Part shown: positions 35,364-45,212 of the stretch, piece after piece
How positions within the stretch are numbered: the stretch's first letter is position 1
How the letters are laid out: each line of letters begins with the position of its first letter
Source of the DNA: Macrococcoides bohemicum
GTDB lineage: Bacteria; Bacillota; Bacilli; Staphylococcales; Staphylococcaceae
Reading direction: 5' to 3' (one strand)
NCBI RefSeq assembly: GCF_042658685.1
Contig: NZ_JBHSQY010000031.1
Length of the DNA stretch: 64,000 nucleotides
Made by a program: the position numbers and the translations under genes
Notes under the pieces: model-generated
The model's database searches: none
What the model was told of the DNA's origin: nothing
Seen by the model: the letters and a program-made list of their open reading frames with translations, nothing else

Positions 35364-36374
35364 TTATGCCACCCTCTCGATTCCATTTGATTTCTTTATG
35401 TATTCATTTATAGCGATTCTTTCTTGAATATCACCTGTAACTTCGAAAGTTAATATACCTATCGGTTGATTTTGTATGTATTCAATCCTGCCTTGAATAA
35501 TCGAGATATCGCAGTTAAATTTCTTATATAAATTATTGATGAACGCACTTTCTGCACTATCTCCAATAAACTTAACCGTAATAATTTCTTTGTCTTCATT
35601 ATTTAATTTCATATATTGCTCTGGTAATTCCAGATGATAGATTTCATTTACAAAATGTCTTGTTAAATCACTTTGTGGATTAGAAAACACAGTAAATACA
35701 TCTGCATGTTCTACGATTTCTCCATTATCCATTACGGCTACTTCATCACAAATTTCTTTTATGACATCCATCTCATGCGTAATTACAACGACTGTAATCC
35801 CTAATTTCTGATTAATATCGCGAATCAAGTTTAATATACTTTTTGTTGTCTCTGGATCTAGCGCACTCGTCGCTTCATCACACAACAATATTTCAGGATT
35901 ATTAGCAAGCGCACGCGCAATTCCAACGCGTTGCTTTTGTCCTCCTGATAACTCTCTTGGATAACTGTCACGGCGATGTGTTAGTCCTACAAGATCAAGT
36001 AATTCGGTAATGCGAGCATCATACTGTTTCTTAGGGAAATGTGCTGCTTTTAAACTGAATGCGATGTTTTCCGCCACTGTCTTAGATTGGATTAAATTAA
36101 ACTGCTGGAATATCATCCCTATGTTTAATCGTTCTTTTTGTAGTTTCTGCTTGTTTAATTTTGTAATATCTACATCATTCACAAGCACTTGACCACTCGT
36201 AGGCTTCTCAAGTAAATTAATTGTTCTGAGTAACGTACTTTTACCAGCACCGCTATAACCAATAAGCCCAAATATTTTTCCGGTTGGTATTGTTAAGTAA
36301 ATATCTTTCAACGCTTGTGTTGTCTTACCGTTCCTTCTGTATGTCTTATTGACATCCATAAACTGTATCGCCAA
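35364..36374 (-). CDS. metN: Methionine ABC transporter ATP-binding protein MetN
   Basis: 336 residues. Walker A GYSGAGKST near residue 40, signature LSGGQKQRVGIARAL, Walker B ILLCDEATSALD, switch His in VVITHEMDVI. Residues after about 260 form the C-terminal NIL/ACT-like domain (ITVKFIGDSAESAFINNLYK) that binds methionine and inhibits transport when the cell is replete. First gene after the SAM riboswitch. Confidence 0.95.
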   Translation of the reverse strand: MAIQFMDVNKTYRRNGKTTQALKDIYLTIPTGKIFGLIGYSGAGKSTLLRTINLLEKPTSGQVLVNDVDITKLNKQKLQKERLNIGMIFQQFNLIQSKTVAENIAFSLKAAHFPKKQYDARITELLDLVGLTHRRDSYPRELSGGQKQRVGIARALANNPEILLCDEATSALDPETTKSILNLIRDINQKLGITVVVITHEMDVIKEICDEVAVMDNGEIVEHADVFTVFSNPQSDLTRHFVNEIYHLELPEQYMKLNNEDKEIITVKFIGDSAESAFINNLYKKFNCDISIIQGRIEYIQNQPIGILTFEVTGDIQERIAINEYIKKSNGIERVA

Positions 36375-36402
36375 TCTATTCCCTCCACTTACTTATCCAA
36401 AG

Positions 36403-36549
36403 AAAAAAACGTCATTGCTTAATAGCAATGACGTATTATATGAGTCACTTATCTATCAAGCATAATAGCTTGTTGGATTTAGCACAGTACTCGTAAGAGC
36501 CCGCTGCTGAGACATCATAGGGCCAATTCCCTCAGTCTCTCTGGATAAG
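36403..36549 (-). promoter_or_regulatory. SAM-I riboswitch (S-box) with terminator
   Basis: Read on the minus strand, the aptamer (36549-36448) begins CTTATCCAGAGAG and contains CTGAGGGA, TTGGCCCT, a variable P3 stem and GTGCTAAATCC, and closes with AGATAAG pairing to the start. This is the S-box consensus in order. An intrinsic terminator follows (36434-36403): ACGTCATTGCT / AGCAATGACGT plus TTTTTTT. When SAM is bound the terminator forms and metNIQ and the aminotransferase are switched off. This is established for the class. Confidence 0.95.
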
Positions 36550-36618
36550 ATATTTAATTTTTAATATGGTATTTATATTAATACTCAAATTATGAATTGT
36601 CAATGAACTCTTTAGTTT

Positions 36619-39600
36619 TTATTTATTTACAACGGTTACCCGCTCTGTTGTTGCATTGCTTTTCGTAAATTTATTACGCATTTTCATCAATAATTCATAC
36701 ACAATCGGCACGACGATCAATGTTAATAACGTAGAGGATACTAAACCACCGATTACCGTTACAGCAAGTGCTTTAGAAATCAATACTGAGCCGTCTCCAC
36801 CAAATAATAACGGCATTAATGCGCCAACTGTAGCAAGTGCTGTCATAAGTATTGGACGTACACGTGTCGTTGCAGCTTCTAAAATCGCTTCACGTGTCGG
36901 TAATCCTTCTGCTTCTTTGTTAATGACGCGGTCAATTAATACAATCGCATTTGTTACAACGATACCAATTAACATTAACATACCGATCATAGATGGTACT
37001 GATAATGTTTCTTTGAAAGCTAGCAGGCCTAATATTACTCCGATAATTGTAAATGGTAATGAGAATAGGATTGCGAGTGGTGCGAGTCCACCTTTAAATG
37101 TTAATACCAGGATTAAATAAACAATACCTACTGCTGCAAGCATTGCAAGTCCGAGTTGTGAGAAACTTTCTCCAATATCTTCACTTGTCCCACCAACGTG
37201 AATATCAACGTTATCAGGGTGTTTTAAAGCATTAACCTTTTCTGTTACATCTTGTGTAGCTTTACTAACATCTTTACCTTTAATCTTTCCTTCGACTGAG
37301 GCTGAAATATTACCATCTTCACGCTTAATCGTGTCAGAAGTTTTTGTTTCTTCGATCTTAACAACTTCACTTAATTTCACTACTTTACCTAGTGGTGAAG
37401 TAATTTTTGTGTTTTCTAACTTTTCTTTCGTCCAGTTATCTTCTTTTTTCTTCGTTAAGATAACTTCTGTTGATTTACCTTTTTCGCCGACTTTCGTCAC
37501 AACTTTATCATCGCTGCGTTGATTTAACGTCATTGCCACTTGTCCAGCTGTTAAACCTAATTCAGACAATTTATTATGATTTACTTTTAAAGTATAAGCA
37601 TCGTAACTATCTGAAAGTGATGTATTGACATTTGTTAACGATTTAACATCTTTCAATTCTTTTTCTAACTTTTCAACGACTGGTCGAATGGCTTCTGTTG
37701 ATGGCCCATTAACGGTTACTGTAACCGCATTTGTTGCACCACCTGTTGCAAAGTCCTGGTTTTTCCAATCGCCTTCATGATTTAATTTAGCAATTTTAGC
37801 TAATACTTTATCCGCTTCATCTTCCCAGTTCGGAGTATCTTTCTTATATTCGACCATCATCGCCATATCATTAGATGCGATAGGGTTAAACGGGTTTTCT
37901 CCTCCTACAGAGAATTGCGTATTCACAACGTTATCATTTTTAGCTAATATTTTCTGAACTGCTTCACCTTTTTTCACAACGTCTTCTTCTTTTTCACCTG
38001 GTTTCGGTTTATATGTTAATGCCAATAATTTATCTTCACCTGTAGAAATAAATGACGTACCTAAGAACGGTGTTAAGAAAAGACTACCTACAAGTAATAA
38101 CACACTTAATGCAGATACAATCGCTTTATGACTTAATGACCAGTCTAATATCTTGCGATAGAATCCAGCTATCTTTCCGACCTTTTCTTCATCGTCATGA
38201 TGACCTTTAATACCATTCTTAAAGAATGTATGTGCCAACATCGGCACGATAGTAATCGCGATTAAAAGTGAGGCAAGTAATGCAAATACCACGGTCCATG
38301 CAAATGGTCTGAAGATTTCACCAATAGACCCAGATACTAACGCTAATGGTAAGAATACAGCGATTGTAACCATCGTAGAACTCATGATTGGAATGAACAT
38401 TTCTTTCGTTGCACTGCTGATTAATTCAAATCCTGTTAACTTCTCACCTTTAAGCGACATACGACGGAATATATTCTCAATAACAACAATCGAATCATCA
38501 ATAACACGTCCAATTGCAACCGTCATTGCCCCTAACGTCATAATGTTAAGTGAAATGTCCATCTGTTTTAAAACAAGCATCGCCATTAAAATAGACATCG
38601 GAATAGAAACAACTGCAATTAAAGTTGAACGAATATTTCTTAGGAAGATCAAAATCATAATAACCGCAAATATCGCACCGATGATCGCTTTTTCCGCCAT
38701 CGTCTTAACTGAATCTTCAATAGGTTTTGCCTGATCCATCATAAGTACGGCACTCATATCAGGATTGTCTTTTTTAAATTGTTTAACTTTTTCTTTTACT
38801 GCATTAGCCAAAGTTACAGTGTTCGCATCATCTGATTTGATAACCTGCACGCTTAATGAGTCTTTACCATTTGTTTTAGAAATTGATTCACGGCTTTGCA
38901 CTGTTTTTATATCTGCTACATCTGATAACTTCACAGTTGGCACTTTGGCATTTTTCATCGCTTCCATCATAGCCTTCTGTGCCGCTGGATCTTGTGGCAT
39001 TTGTGCCGACTGACTTTGGGCTGTTTGCCTTTGAGTAGCACTACTATCTGTCACCGGAATTTTAAGCGATTTTAATGCTTCCACATTTGTAAACTGACCA
39101 TTTACGATAATACTCTTTAAATCATTACCGAAAGTATATAATCCAAGTGGCGCCTCCATTGTAGCACCTTTAATAAACTGTAATACACTATCTTCAGTTA
39201 ACTTTTTCGCTTTTAACTTTTTGTCATCAAACTGAAGTTCAACCTGTTCAACTTCCTGTCCTGAAAATGTAACGTTTGTTACACCTTCAATACCTTCAAT
39301 TTCAGGTACTAAATCTTTTTTAATCTTTTCTGTTAAAGTCTTGATATCTGATTTATCACTAGATATTGAATAGCTGATAATCGGGAAAGTGTACATCGAC
39401 ATTTGAGATACTTGTTTATCCATAGCACCTTCAGGCATCTCAACTTTATCAATCTGCTTTTCCAGTTCATTTTGTGCTTCATCCATATCTGTACCAAATT
39501 TATATTGCACCGTTACAGCAGAAGCGTTTTCAAGAGACTGACTTGTTACTTTTTCTACACCAGATAAATTCTTAACTTTCTTTTCAATCGGATCGGTTAT

Positions 39601-39792
39601 ACCTTCTAAAACATCCTCAGGTGTAGCACCTGGATAAGGTGTTGTAATCGATATTACCGGAGTTGACATGCTCGGTAACATTTCCATCTTCATCTTCGTT
39701 GCACTATAAACCCCGGCTGCTAAAATAATTAATGTCATCAACCAGATAGCAAGTTTATTATACAAAGAAAAATCAATTATTTTCTTAATCAA
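36619..39792 (-). CDS. RND-family efflux transporter (SwrC/YerP-like, TTG start)
   Basis: 1057 residues: TM1 near 12-30, a large extracellular domain, TMs 2-6 near 340-520, a second domain, then TMs 8-12. The RND motif GRVIDDSIVVIENIF is in TM4, and the internal duplication is clear. Gram-positive relatives such as B. subtilis SwrC export surfactin-like amphiphiles; others handle fatty acids. No adaptor or outer-membrane gene is adjacent, as expected. An ATG at 39810 overlaps the GGAGG site; TTG at 39792 has correct spacing and starts LIKKIIDFSL. Confidence 0.9.
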   Translation of the reverse strand: MIKKIIDFSLYNKLAIWLMTLIILAAGVYSATKMKMEMLPSMSTPVISITTPYPGATPEDVLEGITDPIEKKVKNLSGVEKVTSQSLENASAVTVQYKFGTDMDEAQNELEKQIDKVEMPEGAMDKQVSQMSMYTFPIISYSISSDKSDIKTLTEKIKKDLVPEIEGIEGVTNVTFSGQEVEQVELQFDDKKLKAKKLTEDSVLQFIKGATMEAPLGLYTFGNDLKSIIVNGQFTNVEALKSLKIPVTDSSATQRQTAQSQSAQMPQDPAAQKAMMEAMKNAKVPTVKLSDVADIKTVQSRESISKTNGKDSLSVQVIKSDDANTVTLANAVKEKVKQFKKDNPDMSAVLMMDQAKPIEDSVKTMAEKAIIGAIFAVIMILIFLRNIRSTLIAVVSIPMSILMAMLVLKQMDISLNIMTLGAMTVAIGRVIDDSIVVIENIFRRMSLKGEKLTGFELISSATKEMFIPIMSSTMVTIAVFLPLALVSGSIGEIFRPFAWTVVFALLASLLIAITIVPMLAHTFFKNGIKGHHDDEEKVGKIAGFYRKILDWSLSHKAIVSALSVLLLVGSLFLTPFLGTSFISTGEDKLLALTYKPKPGEKEEDVVKKGEAVQKILAKNDNVVNTQFSVGGENPFNPIASNDMAMMVEYKKDTPNWEDEADKVLAKIAKLNHEGDWKNQDFATGGATNAVTVTVNGPSTEAIRPVVEKLEKELKDVKSLTNVNTSLSDSYDAYTLKVNHNKLSELGLTAGQVAMTLNQRSDDKVVTKVGEKGKSTEVILTKKKEDNWTKEKLENTKITSPLGKVVKLSEVVKIEETKTSDTIKREDGNISASVEGKIKGKDVSKATQDVTEKVNALKHPDNVDIHVGGTSEDIGESFSQLGLAMLAAVGIVYLILVLTFKGGLAPLAILFSLPFTIIGVILGLLAFKETLSVPSMIGMLMLIGIVVTNAIVLIDRVINKEAEGLPTREAILEAATTRVRPILMTALATVGALMPLLFGGDGSVLISKALAVTVIGGLVSSTLLTLIVVPIVYELLMKMRNKFTKSNATTERVTVVNK

Positions 39793-39932
39793 GACTTTTC
39801 CTCCATTCATTTATGAACTTCTTAACAATAGGCAATTTTACATGATTTATTCAAATAAAGCACCTAATATCACACAACTTCATTAAATATTAATATTCGC
39901 TATTTCTTTATATTTTTTATTGAAATCTTTTA

Positions 39933-40778
39933 TTAATATCTTTTATAGATAATCTGTGTGCCCGTCGTCTGCTTCAGCTCATCAGACAATGTGTCATACA
40001 TTTCATATGCAAGTGCTAAACCTGGCAATTGAATATTCAGTTTCTCTGCTTCATTTAAAGCAATCTTCATATCCTTTAAGAAATGATGCGTATAAAATCC
40101 AGGCGCATAGTCGTCAACTAACATACGTGGTGCAAGGTTTGATAACGACCAGCTTCCTGCAGCACCTTTCGAGATTGTTTCAAGTACACGTTCAACATCT
40201 AACCCAGCTGACTTTGCGTAATAAAGACTTTCTGCAACACCCAACATGTTAGAAGCAATTGCAATCTGATTCGCCATCTTCGTATGCTGTCCACTTCCTG
40301 CAGCTCCAAAATATGAAATAGATTTACCAATGCGTTCAAATAGTGGATACACTTGATCAAACGTTGTTTCATTACCACCTACCATAATAGAAAGTGTGGC
40401 ATTTTTGGCACCGATATCTCCTCCACTGACTGGAGCATCGAGCACTTCAATTCCTTTTGTTTGTCCTGCTTCAAATAATTGCTTAGCAAGTTCAGGACTG
40501 CTCGTAGTGCAGTCAATGAATATTTGACCGCTGCTACCGTTTGTAATTAATCCATTCTCAGCAAGATATGTCTCTTCTACATCTTTTGGATAGCCAAGTA
40601 TCGTAAAAACAATGTCGGCTTGTTCAGCTACAGATTTTGATGATTCACACCACACAGCTCCAGCTTCTAATAAAGGCGCCGCTTTCTCTTTCGTTCTGTT
40701 ATATACAAATAACACTTCTCCTAAATGTCTTGCCATACTTGTTCCCATAACACCTGTTCCGATAAATCCTATTTTCAT
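39933..40778 (-). CDS. NAD(P)-dependent beta-hydroxyacid dehydrogenase
   Basis: 281 residues. N-terminal Rossmann loop GFIGTGVMGTSMARHL, the DAPVSGGDIGAKNATL substrate loop, and the catalytic Lys in GSGQHTKMANQIAIASNML. This is the 3-hydroxyisobutyrate/tartronate semialdehyde/glyoxylate reductase family; the substrate is not clear. ATG at 40778 is chosen because GGAG lies eight bases upstream; a GTG at 40784 is too close. Single gene. Confidence 0.87.
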   Translation of the reverse strand: MKIGFIGTGVMGTSMARHLGEVLFVYNRTKEKAAPLLEAGAVWCESSKSVAEQADIVFTILGYPKDVEETYLAENGLITNGSSGQIFIDCTTSSPELAKQLFEAGQTKGIEVLDAPVSGGDIGAKNATLSIMVGGNETTFDQVYPLFERIGKSISYFGAAGSGQHTKMANQIAIASNMLGVAESLYYAKSAGLDVERVLETISKGAAGSWSLSNLAPRMLVDDYAPGFYTHHFLKDMKIALNEAEKLNIQLPGLALAYEMYDTLSDELKQTTGTQIIYKRY

Positions 40779-40861
40779 AATCACAACTCCTTAATATTTT
40801 TATAATTTTATATTTTTATCCGTTGATATATATTACAATATAAGTGAATGGAGGTTAAACA

Positions 40862-41173
40862 ATGCAAAGAGTAATGATGACCATGTTAATTGTCATGCAT
40901 ATCGTATTTTTTTTGAGTTACTTTATACATAGTGGCATTATATTTTTAACTATATATTTTTGGTTAATATTTTGTATCGTTACTTTTCTGATAGGCATAC
41001 ATTATCATTTTTCTAATGATCCGAGTCTTTCTAAAAATATTACCTACAGATTACTTGCGATATTTTTAACTTCATTTAGCGTCTTTAACTTCCTATTTAT
41101 ATTATACGTTACATTTGTAAATCCGTTTCTATATATGAATACAAAACAATCAATTTTTAGCATCTTTAACTAA
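40862..41173 (+). CDS. Small membrane protein, unknown function
   Basis: 103 residues with three hydrophobic segments rich in Phe and Ile (about 4-25, 26-46, 62-90). GGAGG ribosome binding site seven bases before the ATG. It diverges from the dehydrogenase gene and ends at a hairpin. No family recognised. Confidence 0.7.
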   Translation: MQRVMMTMLIVMHIVFFLSYFIHSGIIFLTIYFWLIFCIVTFLIGIHYHFSNDPSLSKNITYRLLAIFLTSFSVFNFLFILYVTFVNPFLYMNTKQSIFSIFN

Positions 41174-41212
41174 TTAAGAGACTGCACACTTTCGTGTCAG
41201 CCTCTTAACTTT
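41174..41212. terminator. Hairpin between convergent genes
   Basis: TTAAGAG, CTG and ACAC pair with TGT, CAG and CTCTTAA around small bulges; CTTTTATT follows on the plus strand. Probable terminator for the gene at 40862. Confidence 0.6.
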
Positions 41213-41990
41213 TATTAAAAGCATTGATTGCATCCATCGCTTTTGAAATAGCATCTCTGAAACCTTTTTCTTCTAACATTTTTACACCTTGTATCGTTGA
41301 TCCGCCTGGTGTTGTTACCTGATCTTTTAATACACCGGGATGTTCTTTCGTTTGACGTACCATCGTTCCTGCACCAATAATCATCTCACTAACCATTTGA
41401 TATGCAAGCTCACGATTTAAACCTTCACTCACAGCATTGTCTGCCATCGCTTCAATGAGGAGATATATAAACGTCGGGCTTGATCCGGTCACAGCAGGCA
41501 TGATATGCATTAATGATTCATCAATCCAGTGTGTATAGCCTAAACGCTTCATTATTTCTTCTATTTGCTTTGCTTCTTTTTTCTCCACAAATTCATTCTT
41601 GCTCATCGCAAGCACACCAGCATTAACCCCTACCGGCGTATTAGGCATAAGTCGAATAATTTTTGGATGTTCATCAAATTCATCATCAATCTCCTGAATA
41701 GATAATCCCCCAACGATAGAAATTAGAATATGATGTTCACATAAATATCTGGCTATTTTTGAAGTAACTTCGCGATAATTGTTAGGTGTTATACCCAACA
41801 CTATTACGTCATATTGTACAATATCGCTCATTTTTGTAAGTGGTGTAATATTATGTTTGGCATTAAAATTTTGAAGCTTATCTTTATCTCTCATCCAAAT
41901 ACCTAAATAAGTTCTAGTAAGTCCACTTCTGTTTAATCCTTTAACCATCTCTGTGACCATTTTACCGCCACCGATAAATGCTATTCTCAA
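41205..41990 (-). CDS. proC: Pyrroline-5-carboxylate reductase family protein
   Basis: 261 residues. NADPH loop FIGGGKMVTEMV, IRLMPNTPVGVNAGV, and the diagnostic C-terminal signature KDQVTTPGGSTIQGV. P5C reductases make proline; ComER-type paralogues share the fold. The full signature and helical dimer domain (GSSPTFIYLLIEAMADNAV) support a real ProC, but the short N-terminal linker differs somewhat, so the symbol is likely rather than certain. Confidence 0.8.
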   Translation of the reverse strand: MRIAFIGGGKMVTEMVKGLNRSGLTRTYLGIWMRDKDKLQNFNAKHNITPLTKMSDIVQYDVIVLGITPNNYREVTSKIARYLCEHHILISIVGGLSIQEIDDEFDEHPKIIRLMPNTPVGVNAGVLAMSKNEFVEKKEAKQIEEIMKRLGYTHWIDESLMHIMPAVTGSSPTFIYLLIEAMADNAVSEGLNRELAYQMVSEMIIGAGTMVRQTKEHPGVLKDQVTTPGGSTIQGVKMLEEKGFRDAISKAMDAINAFNKS

Positions 41991-42021
41991 AAGCTGTCAC
42001 CTCAATAATTATAATAACTTT

Positions 42022-43272
42022 TTACTTTGTTCTTATTTTAATCTTCTTCTTAAGATCTGTCATTTTTGGTTTAACAACTTCTATCAAATTATAAATTGGT
42101 TGATTTAATACATAGTCAAATTCTCCAACTTTTTCACTTAACCTAGTACCCCAGACTTTCTTAAATTGCCATAGTCCAAAATACTTAGAGTCTTTATCAG
42201 GTTCTTTACTCGTTCCACCAAAGTCATAACTTGTAGCACCTACTGAACGTGCATATTGCATCATACTAAATTGCATATTATGGTTAGGTAAGTAATCTCT
42301 AAATTCATTGCTTGAAGCGCCATATAAGTAGTATGACTTTTTACCCGCAAAAGTCAGTAAAGCACCTGATAATACTTTTCCTTCAGGGTGCGTTTGTTTT
42401 AAAGTTTCTAACGCTGCAATTTGTTTTTGAATTTTCTCTCGTTTAATATTTAAATCATTTAGCTGATTCTGCGCTTTCTTTTGATCTTTCTTTTGCGTGA
42501 GTTTTTCTTTCTGTACTTCAATATCAGCAAGTTCCTGATTTAAGTTTCGAAGGACTTTGTCTGGTACTAATTTCACTAAAAATAATTCAGCATCACCATT
42601 TGGATTCAATGCATCATAAATATTTTCAAAGTAGGAAACATCACGCGTTAGAAAGCCATCACGCTTTCCTGTTTCTTTCATCAATTCAGCGAAAGTACCT
42701 AAATCCGTTCTATCACCTTTAATACATTCAGTTCCCATCTTCAAACTGCGTTTCACTTTTGAACGATTGTTTCTTTCAAATGATTTAAGCAAAGTTTCAT
42801 CGTCAACACTAATATCTGTAACCATCGTCATTCGAGGTTGAATGTAATCTGAACTTAAGCCATCTCCAAATCCTCGATGGATAAAGCCTAAAGCTTCTAA
42901 TTGTTGTACCATATCACCCATCGATTCTACTTCAACATCAGGATCGATTTTTATCGCATATGCTTTTTCTGATTTTGCAACTTTGATTGCATCCTTTACT
43001 AATGCTTCTACCGCTTCTTTATCTTTGTAATCAACAATAAATCCTCTAGAGATATAGCAAAGTTTGTATGGTAATTTCGGAACTTTCTTGAATAGTAATT
43101 GTCCTACCCCGACAACCTCACCATCTCGACCAACAGCAATACGGCGTGCATACCAATCTGAACGAGATTTAGAAGCTGCCCAATCCGTTAGTTGTAATAG
43201 ATCTCCGTTGTCATGTGTTTTTACGAAATGATCATGTACCTCATTACTTATATTAATTTTTGAAATTGTCAT
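42022..43272 (-). CDS. fmhB: Lipid II:glycine glycyltransferase FmhB/FemX
   Basis: Adds the first glycine from Gly-tRNA to the lysine of lipid II, starting the interpeptide bridge. 416 residues, usual length. Two GNAT-like domains are split by an antiparallel coiled coil (about 240-300, rich in K, Q, E). Many blocks match S. aureus FmhB: NGDLLQLTDWA, WYARRIAVGRDGEVVGV, RDGFLTRDVSYFENIYDALN and YYLYGASSNEFRDYLPNH. The ATG at 43272 has AAAGG upstream; the frame beyond is not needed. The gene is essential in S. aureus. Confidence 0.92.
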   Translation of the reverse strand: MTISKINISNEVHDHFVKTHDNGDLLQLTDWAASKSRSDWYARRIAVGRDGEVVGVGQLLFKKVPKLPYKLCYISRGFIVDYKDKEAVEALVKDAIKVAKSEKAYAIKIDPDVEVESMGDMVQQLEALGFIHRGFGDGLSSDYIQPRMTMVTDISVDDETLLKSFERNNRSKVKRSLKMGTECIKGDRTDLGTFAELMKETGKRDGFLTRDVSYFENIYDALNPNGDAELFLVKLVPDKVLRNLNQELADIEVQKEKLTQKKDQKKAQNQLNDLNIKREKIQKQIAALETLKQTHPEGKVLSGALLTFAGKKSYYLYGASSNEFRDYLPNHNMQFSMMQYARSVGATSYDFGGTSKEPDKDSKYFGLWQFKKVWGTRLSEKVGEFDYVLNQPIYNLIEVVKPKMTDLKKKIKIRTK

Positions 43273-43390
43273 AATAAGAATCCTTTCATTCGTCACGCAA
43301 CAATTTTTATTATTTTATTGTTACAATTGAACTAATGTTAATGTTACTTTATTATTTTATCATTATTCTATAAAAAATGAGGTTTTTTAT

Positions 43391-43648
43391 ATGCTGAAAA
43401 ATATATTATTAGTGTTACTTGCGGTTATCAATGCATATTTTATATATACTTTGTCAACCGATGCTTCTATTAATTTATTGAGTGTCCATATCATCTCTGC
43501 TGGTTTTGCAGTTATTTTGTCTATATTATTTTTAATTACGCGCGTTACATCATTTACAAAAATACTTGCAGCTTTAACAATTATTATTACTTCTTATCAT
43601 ATCTATTTAATCGTTATGGTAATCTACAATTATGTTTACGTTAAATAA
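43391..43648 (+). CDS. Small membrane protein, unknown function
   Basis: 85 residues with three hydrophobic segments and almost no soluble part; ends VIYNYVYVK. GAGG lies eight bases before the ATG. It diverges from fmhB and converges on, overlapping by eight bases, the VOC gene. Family not recognised. Confidence 0.68.
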   Translation: MLKNILLVLLAVINAYFIYTLSTDASINLLSVHIISAGFAVILSILFLITRVTSFTKILAALTIIITSYHIYLIVMVIYNYVYVK

Positions 43649-44405
43649 ATACATATACTGCATCATGCACAAGATGTTCGTCTTTAAGGCTGTCATCTTG
43701 TGTTTTTATTTCTAATCTTCTGATTTTGTTTTCGTTTCCAGGGACTAACTTAATATGAGGTAATCCTTCCTTTTTTAATAGAAAATATGTATTGATAACC
43801 CCACCTACTACTTCATAATCAAGCCACGATACAAATATTTCTGCAATGCTATCAAAGTCATGCGTTTCGATAACAATCGTGTCGATATGAAGGTGCAATT
43901 GCATTTCACTTTCTAATACTTTCTGTCTTTCTTTATCCGACTCTTCCCATTGTATAAAGAAAGGTAACTCAAAATTACGTTCGTCATCTATATATAAAAG
44001 TTCCCATTGTATCAGTTTACCTTGAGGTGTGAGTCTTTCCATCTTTAATGGTCCTAATGTCTTTAAACCTAACGATTTAAAGTGATGATTTAGGGCATTA
44101 ATATCATGCGTTCTAAAACATAATCGTTTAAATCCTTCAGTATAATTAGTTCTTCCTAATGTACTCGCGAAACCTAAATATTCTTTATCATCTTTCATCG
44201 CAACTTCAATTAATTGTTTATCAAATACATCGATAAATTCGATATAAGATAAATCTATTCTGCTTAAACTATTTTTAGTACCTAACGACAAATGTTTTCC
44301 TCCTGGGATAATATTTAATTTATTACCCGGAAAACGAAAGTCTTCAATGCCATCTATATAATGTATAATATGATCGAATTGAATATCTATATTTTTTTCT
44401 TTCAT
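43641..44405 (-). CDS. VOC-superfamily protein (glyoxalase-like domain)
   Basis: 254 residues. N-terminal FDHIIHYIDG provides a possible metal-binding His, then a Glyoxalase_3-like arrangement (GTKNSLSRIDLSYIEFID) and a second betaalphabeta unit with LHIDTIVIETHDFD. No substrate can be named. It is four bases from the methyltransferase gene, so the two form an operon. Confidence 0.78.
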   Translation of the reverse strand: MKEKNIDIQFDHIIHYIDGIEDFRFPGNKLNIIPGGKHLSLGTKNSLSRIDLSYIEFIDVFDKQLIEVAMKDDKEYLGFASTLGRTNYTEGFKRLCFRTHDINALNHHFKSLGLKTLGPLKMERLTPQGKLIQWELLYIDDERNFELPFFIQWEESDKERQKVLESEMQLHLHIDTIVIETHDFDSIAEIFVSWLDYEVVGGVINTYFLLKKEGLPHIKLVPGNENKIRRLEIKTQDDSLKDEHLVHDAVYVFI

Positions 44406-44408
44406 TAA

Positions 44409-45089
44409 TTATCCTTCTTCCTTCTGCCAGACTACATTAATCCATCCACCCACATTGTCACTCATCAATCTTTCATTCTCTAAAGTAAATTCACTTTCCT
44501 CAGCATCGGGCGGTACGAATAAACACTCTCCTGAGCCTATTATTTCTTCCGGATGAATACGCATCAGCTCATTTAAATTTTTAAAATGGGCATGTTCATA
44601 CACTTTGCCTTTATTATATTCCGGGTCCATATAACGTTTCCCCCAAGCACTATCTCGATTAACAACAGCAATGGAGATTTTACCACCTGGTTTTAACACA
44701 CGATATGCTTGCTCAAAAGCATATTCTAAATCATCTACAAAATCTAATACACCCATCGAATAAATACGATCAAAAGTATGCTCAGAAAAATGAAGCGCAT
44801 TAGCATCCATATGTATAAAATCTAAATTTAATTGCTGATCAATTACTTTCTGACGTGAAATCTCTAACATCTCATCTGATATATCGATACCTGTTACAAT
44901 ACACCCCTGTTGTGCAAAAGGAACGCTATAGATCCCTGTACCACTACCAATTTCAAGCACACGCATACCACTTTCAATATCAATCAATTGATTCATTAAA
45001 TCAGTTTCAACTTGCCAAACATAACGCCCTTTTTTTGTGTCAAAATATGCATCATACTTATTTGCAACTTTATCATTAAATATCGTCAT
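44409..45089 (-). CDS. Class I SAM-dependent methyltransferase
   Basis: 226 residues. Motif I VLEIGSGTGIYSVPFAQQG, acidic end of strand 2 in VTGIDISDEML, and motif IV FDRIYSMGVLDFVDD. The Methyltransf_11 type fold is clear but gives no substrate. GGAGG site six bases from the ATG. First gene of a two-gene unit with the VOC protein. Confidence 0.83.
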   Translation of the reverse strand: MTIFNDKVANKYDAYFDTKKGRYVWQVETDLMNQLIDIESGMRVLEIGSGTGIYSVPFAQQGCIVTGIDISDEMLEISRQKVIDQQLNLDFIHMDANALHFSEHTFDRIYSMGVLDFVDDLEYAFEQAYRVLKPGGKISIAVVNRDSAWGKRYMDPEYNKGKVYEHAHFKNLNELMRIHPEEIIGSGECLFVPPDAEESEFTLENERLMSDNVGGWINVVWQKEEG

Positions 45090-45170
45090 TTCATGCCTCC
45101 ATAAAAATTTATTTTATGAACGTTAACACCATTCTATACAAAACATAATATTTATTAAAGCAATAGCCGT

Positions 45171-45206
45171 ATCAAAACAAACAACCTGGAGCTATTGCTC
45201 CAGGCT
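45171..45206 (-). terminator. Terminator of the lutABC operon
   Basis: On the minus strand: CCTGGAGC-AATA-GCTCCAGG (perfect 8-bp stem), then TTGTTTGTTTT. Confidence 0.75.
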
Positions 45207-45212
45207 GCAATT

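Noticed and set aside
36375..36618. T-box leader ahead of metN
   Set aside because: The sequence is a SAM-I riboswitch; no T-box motif is seen.
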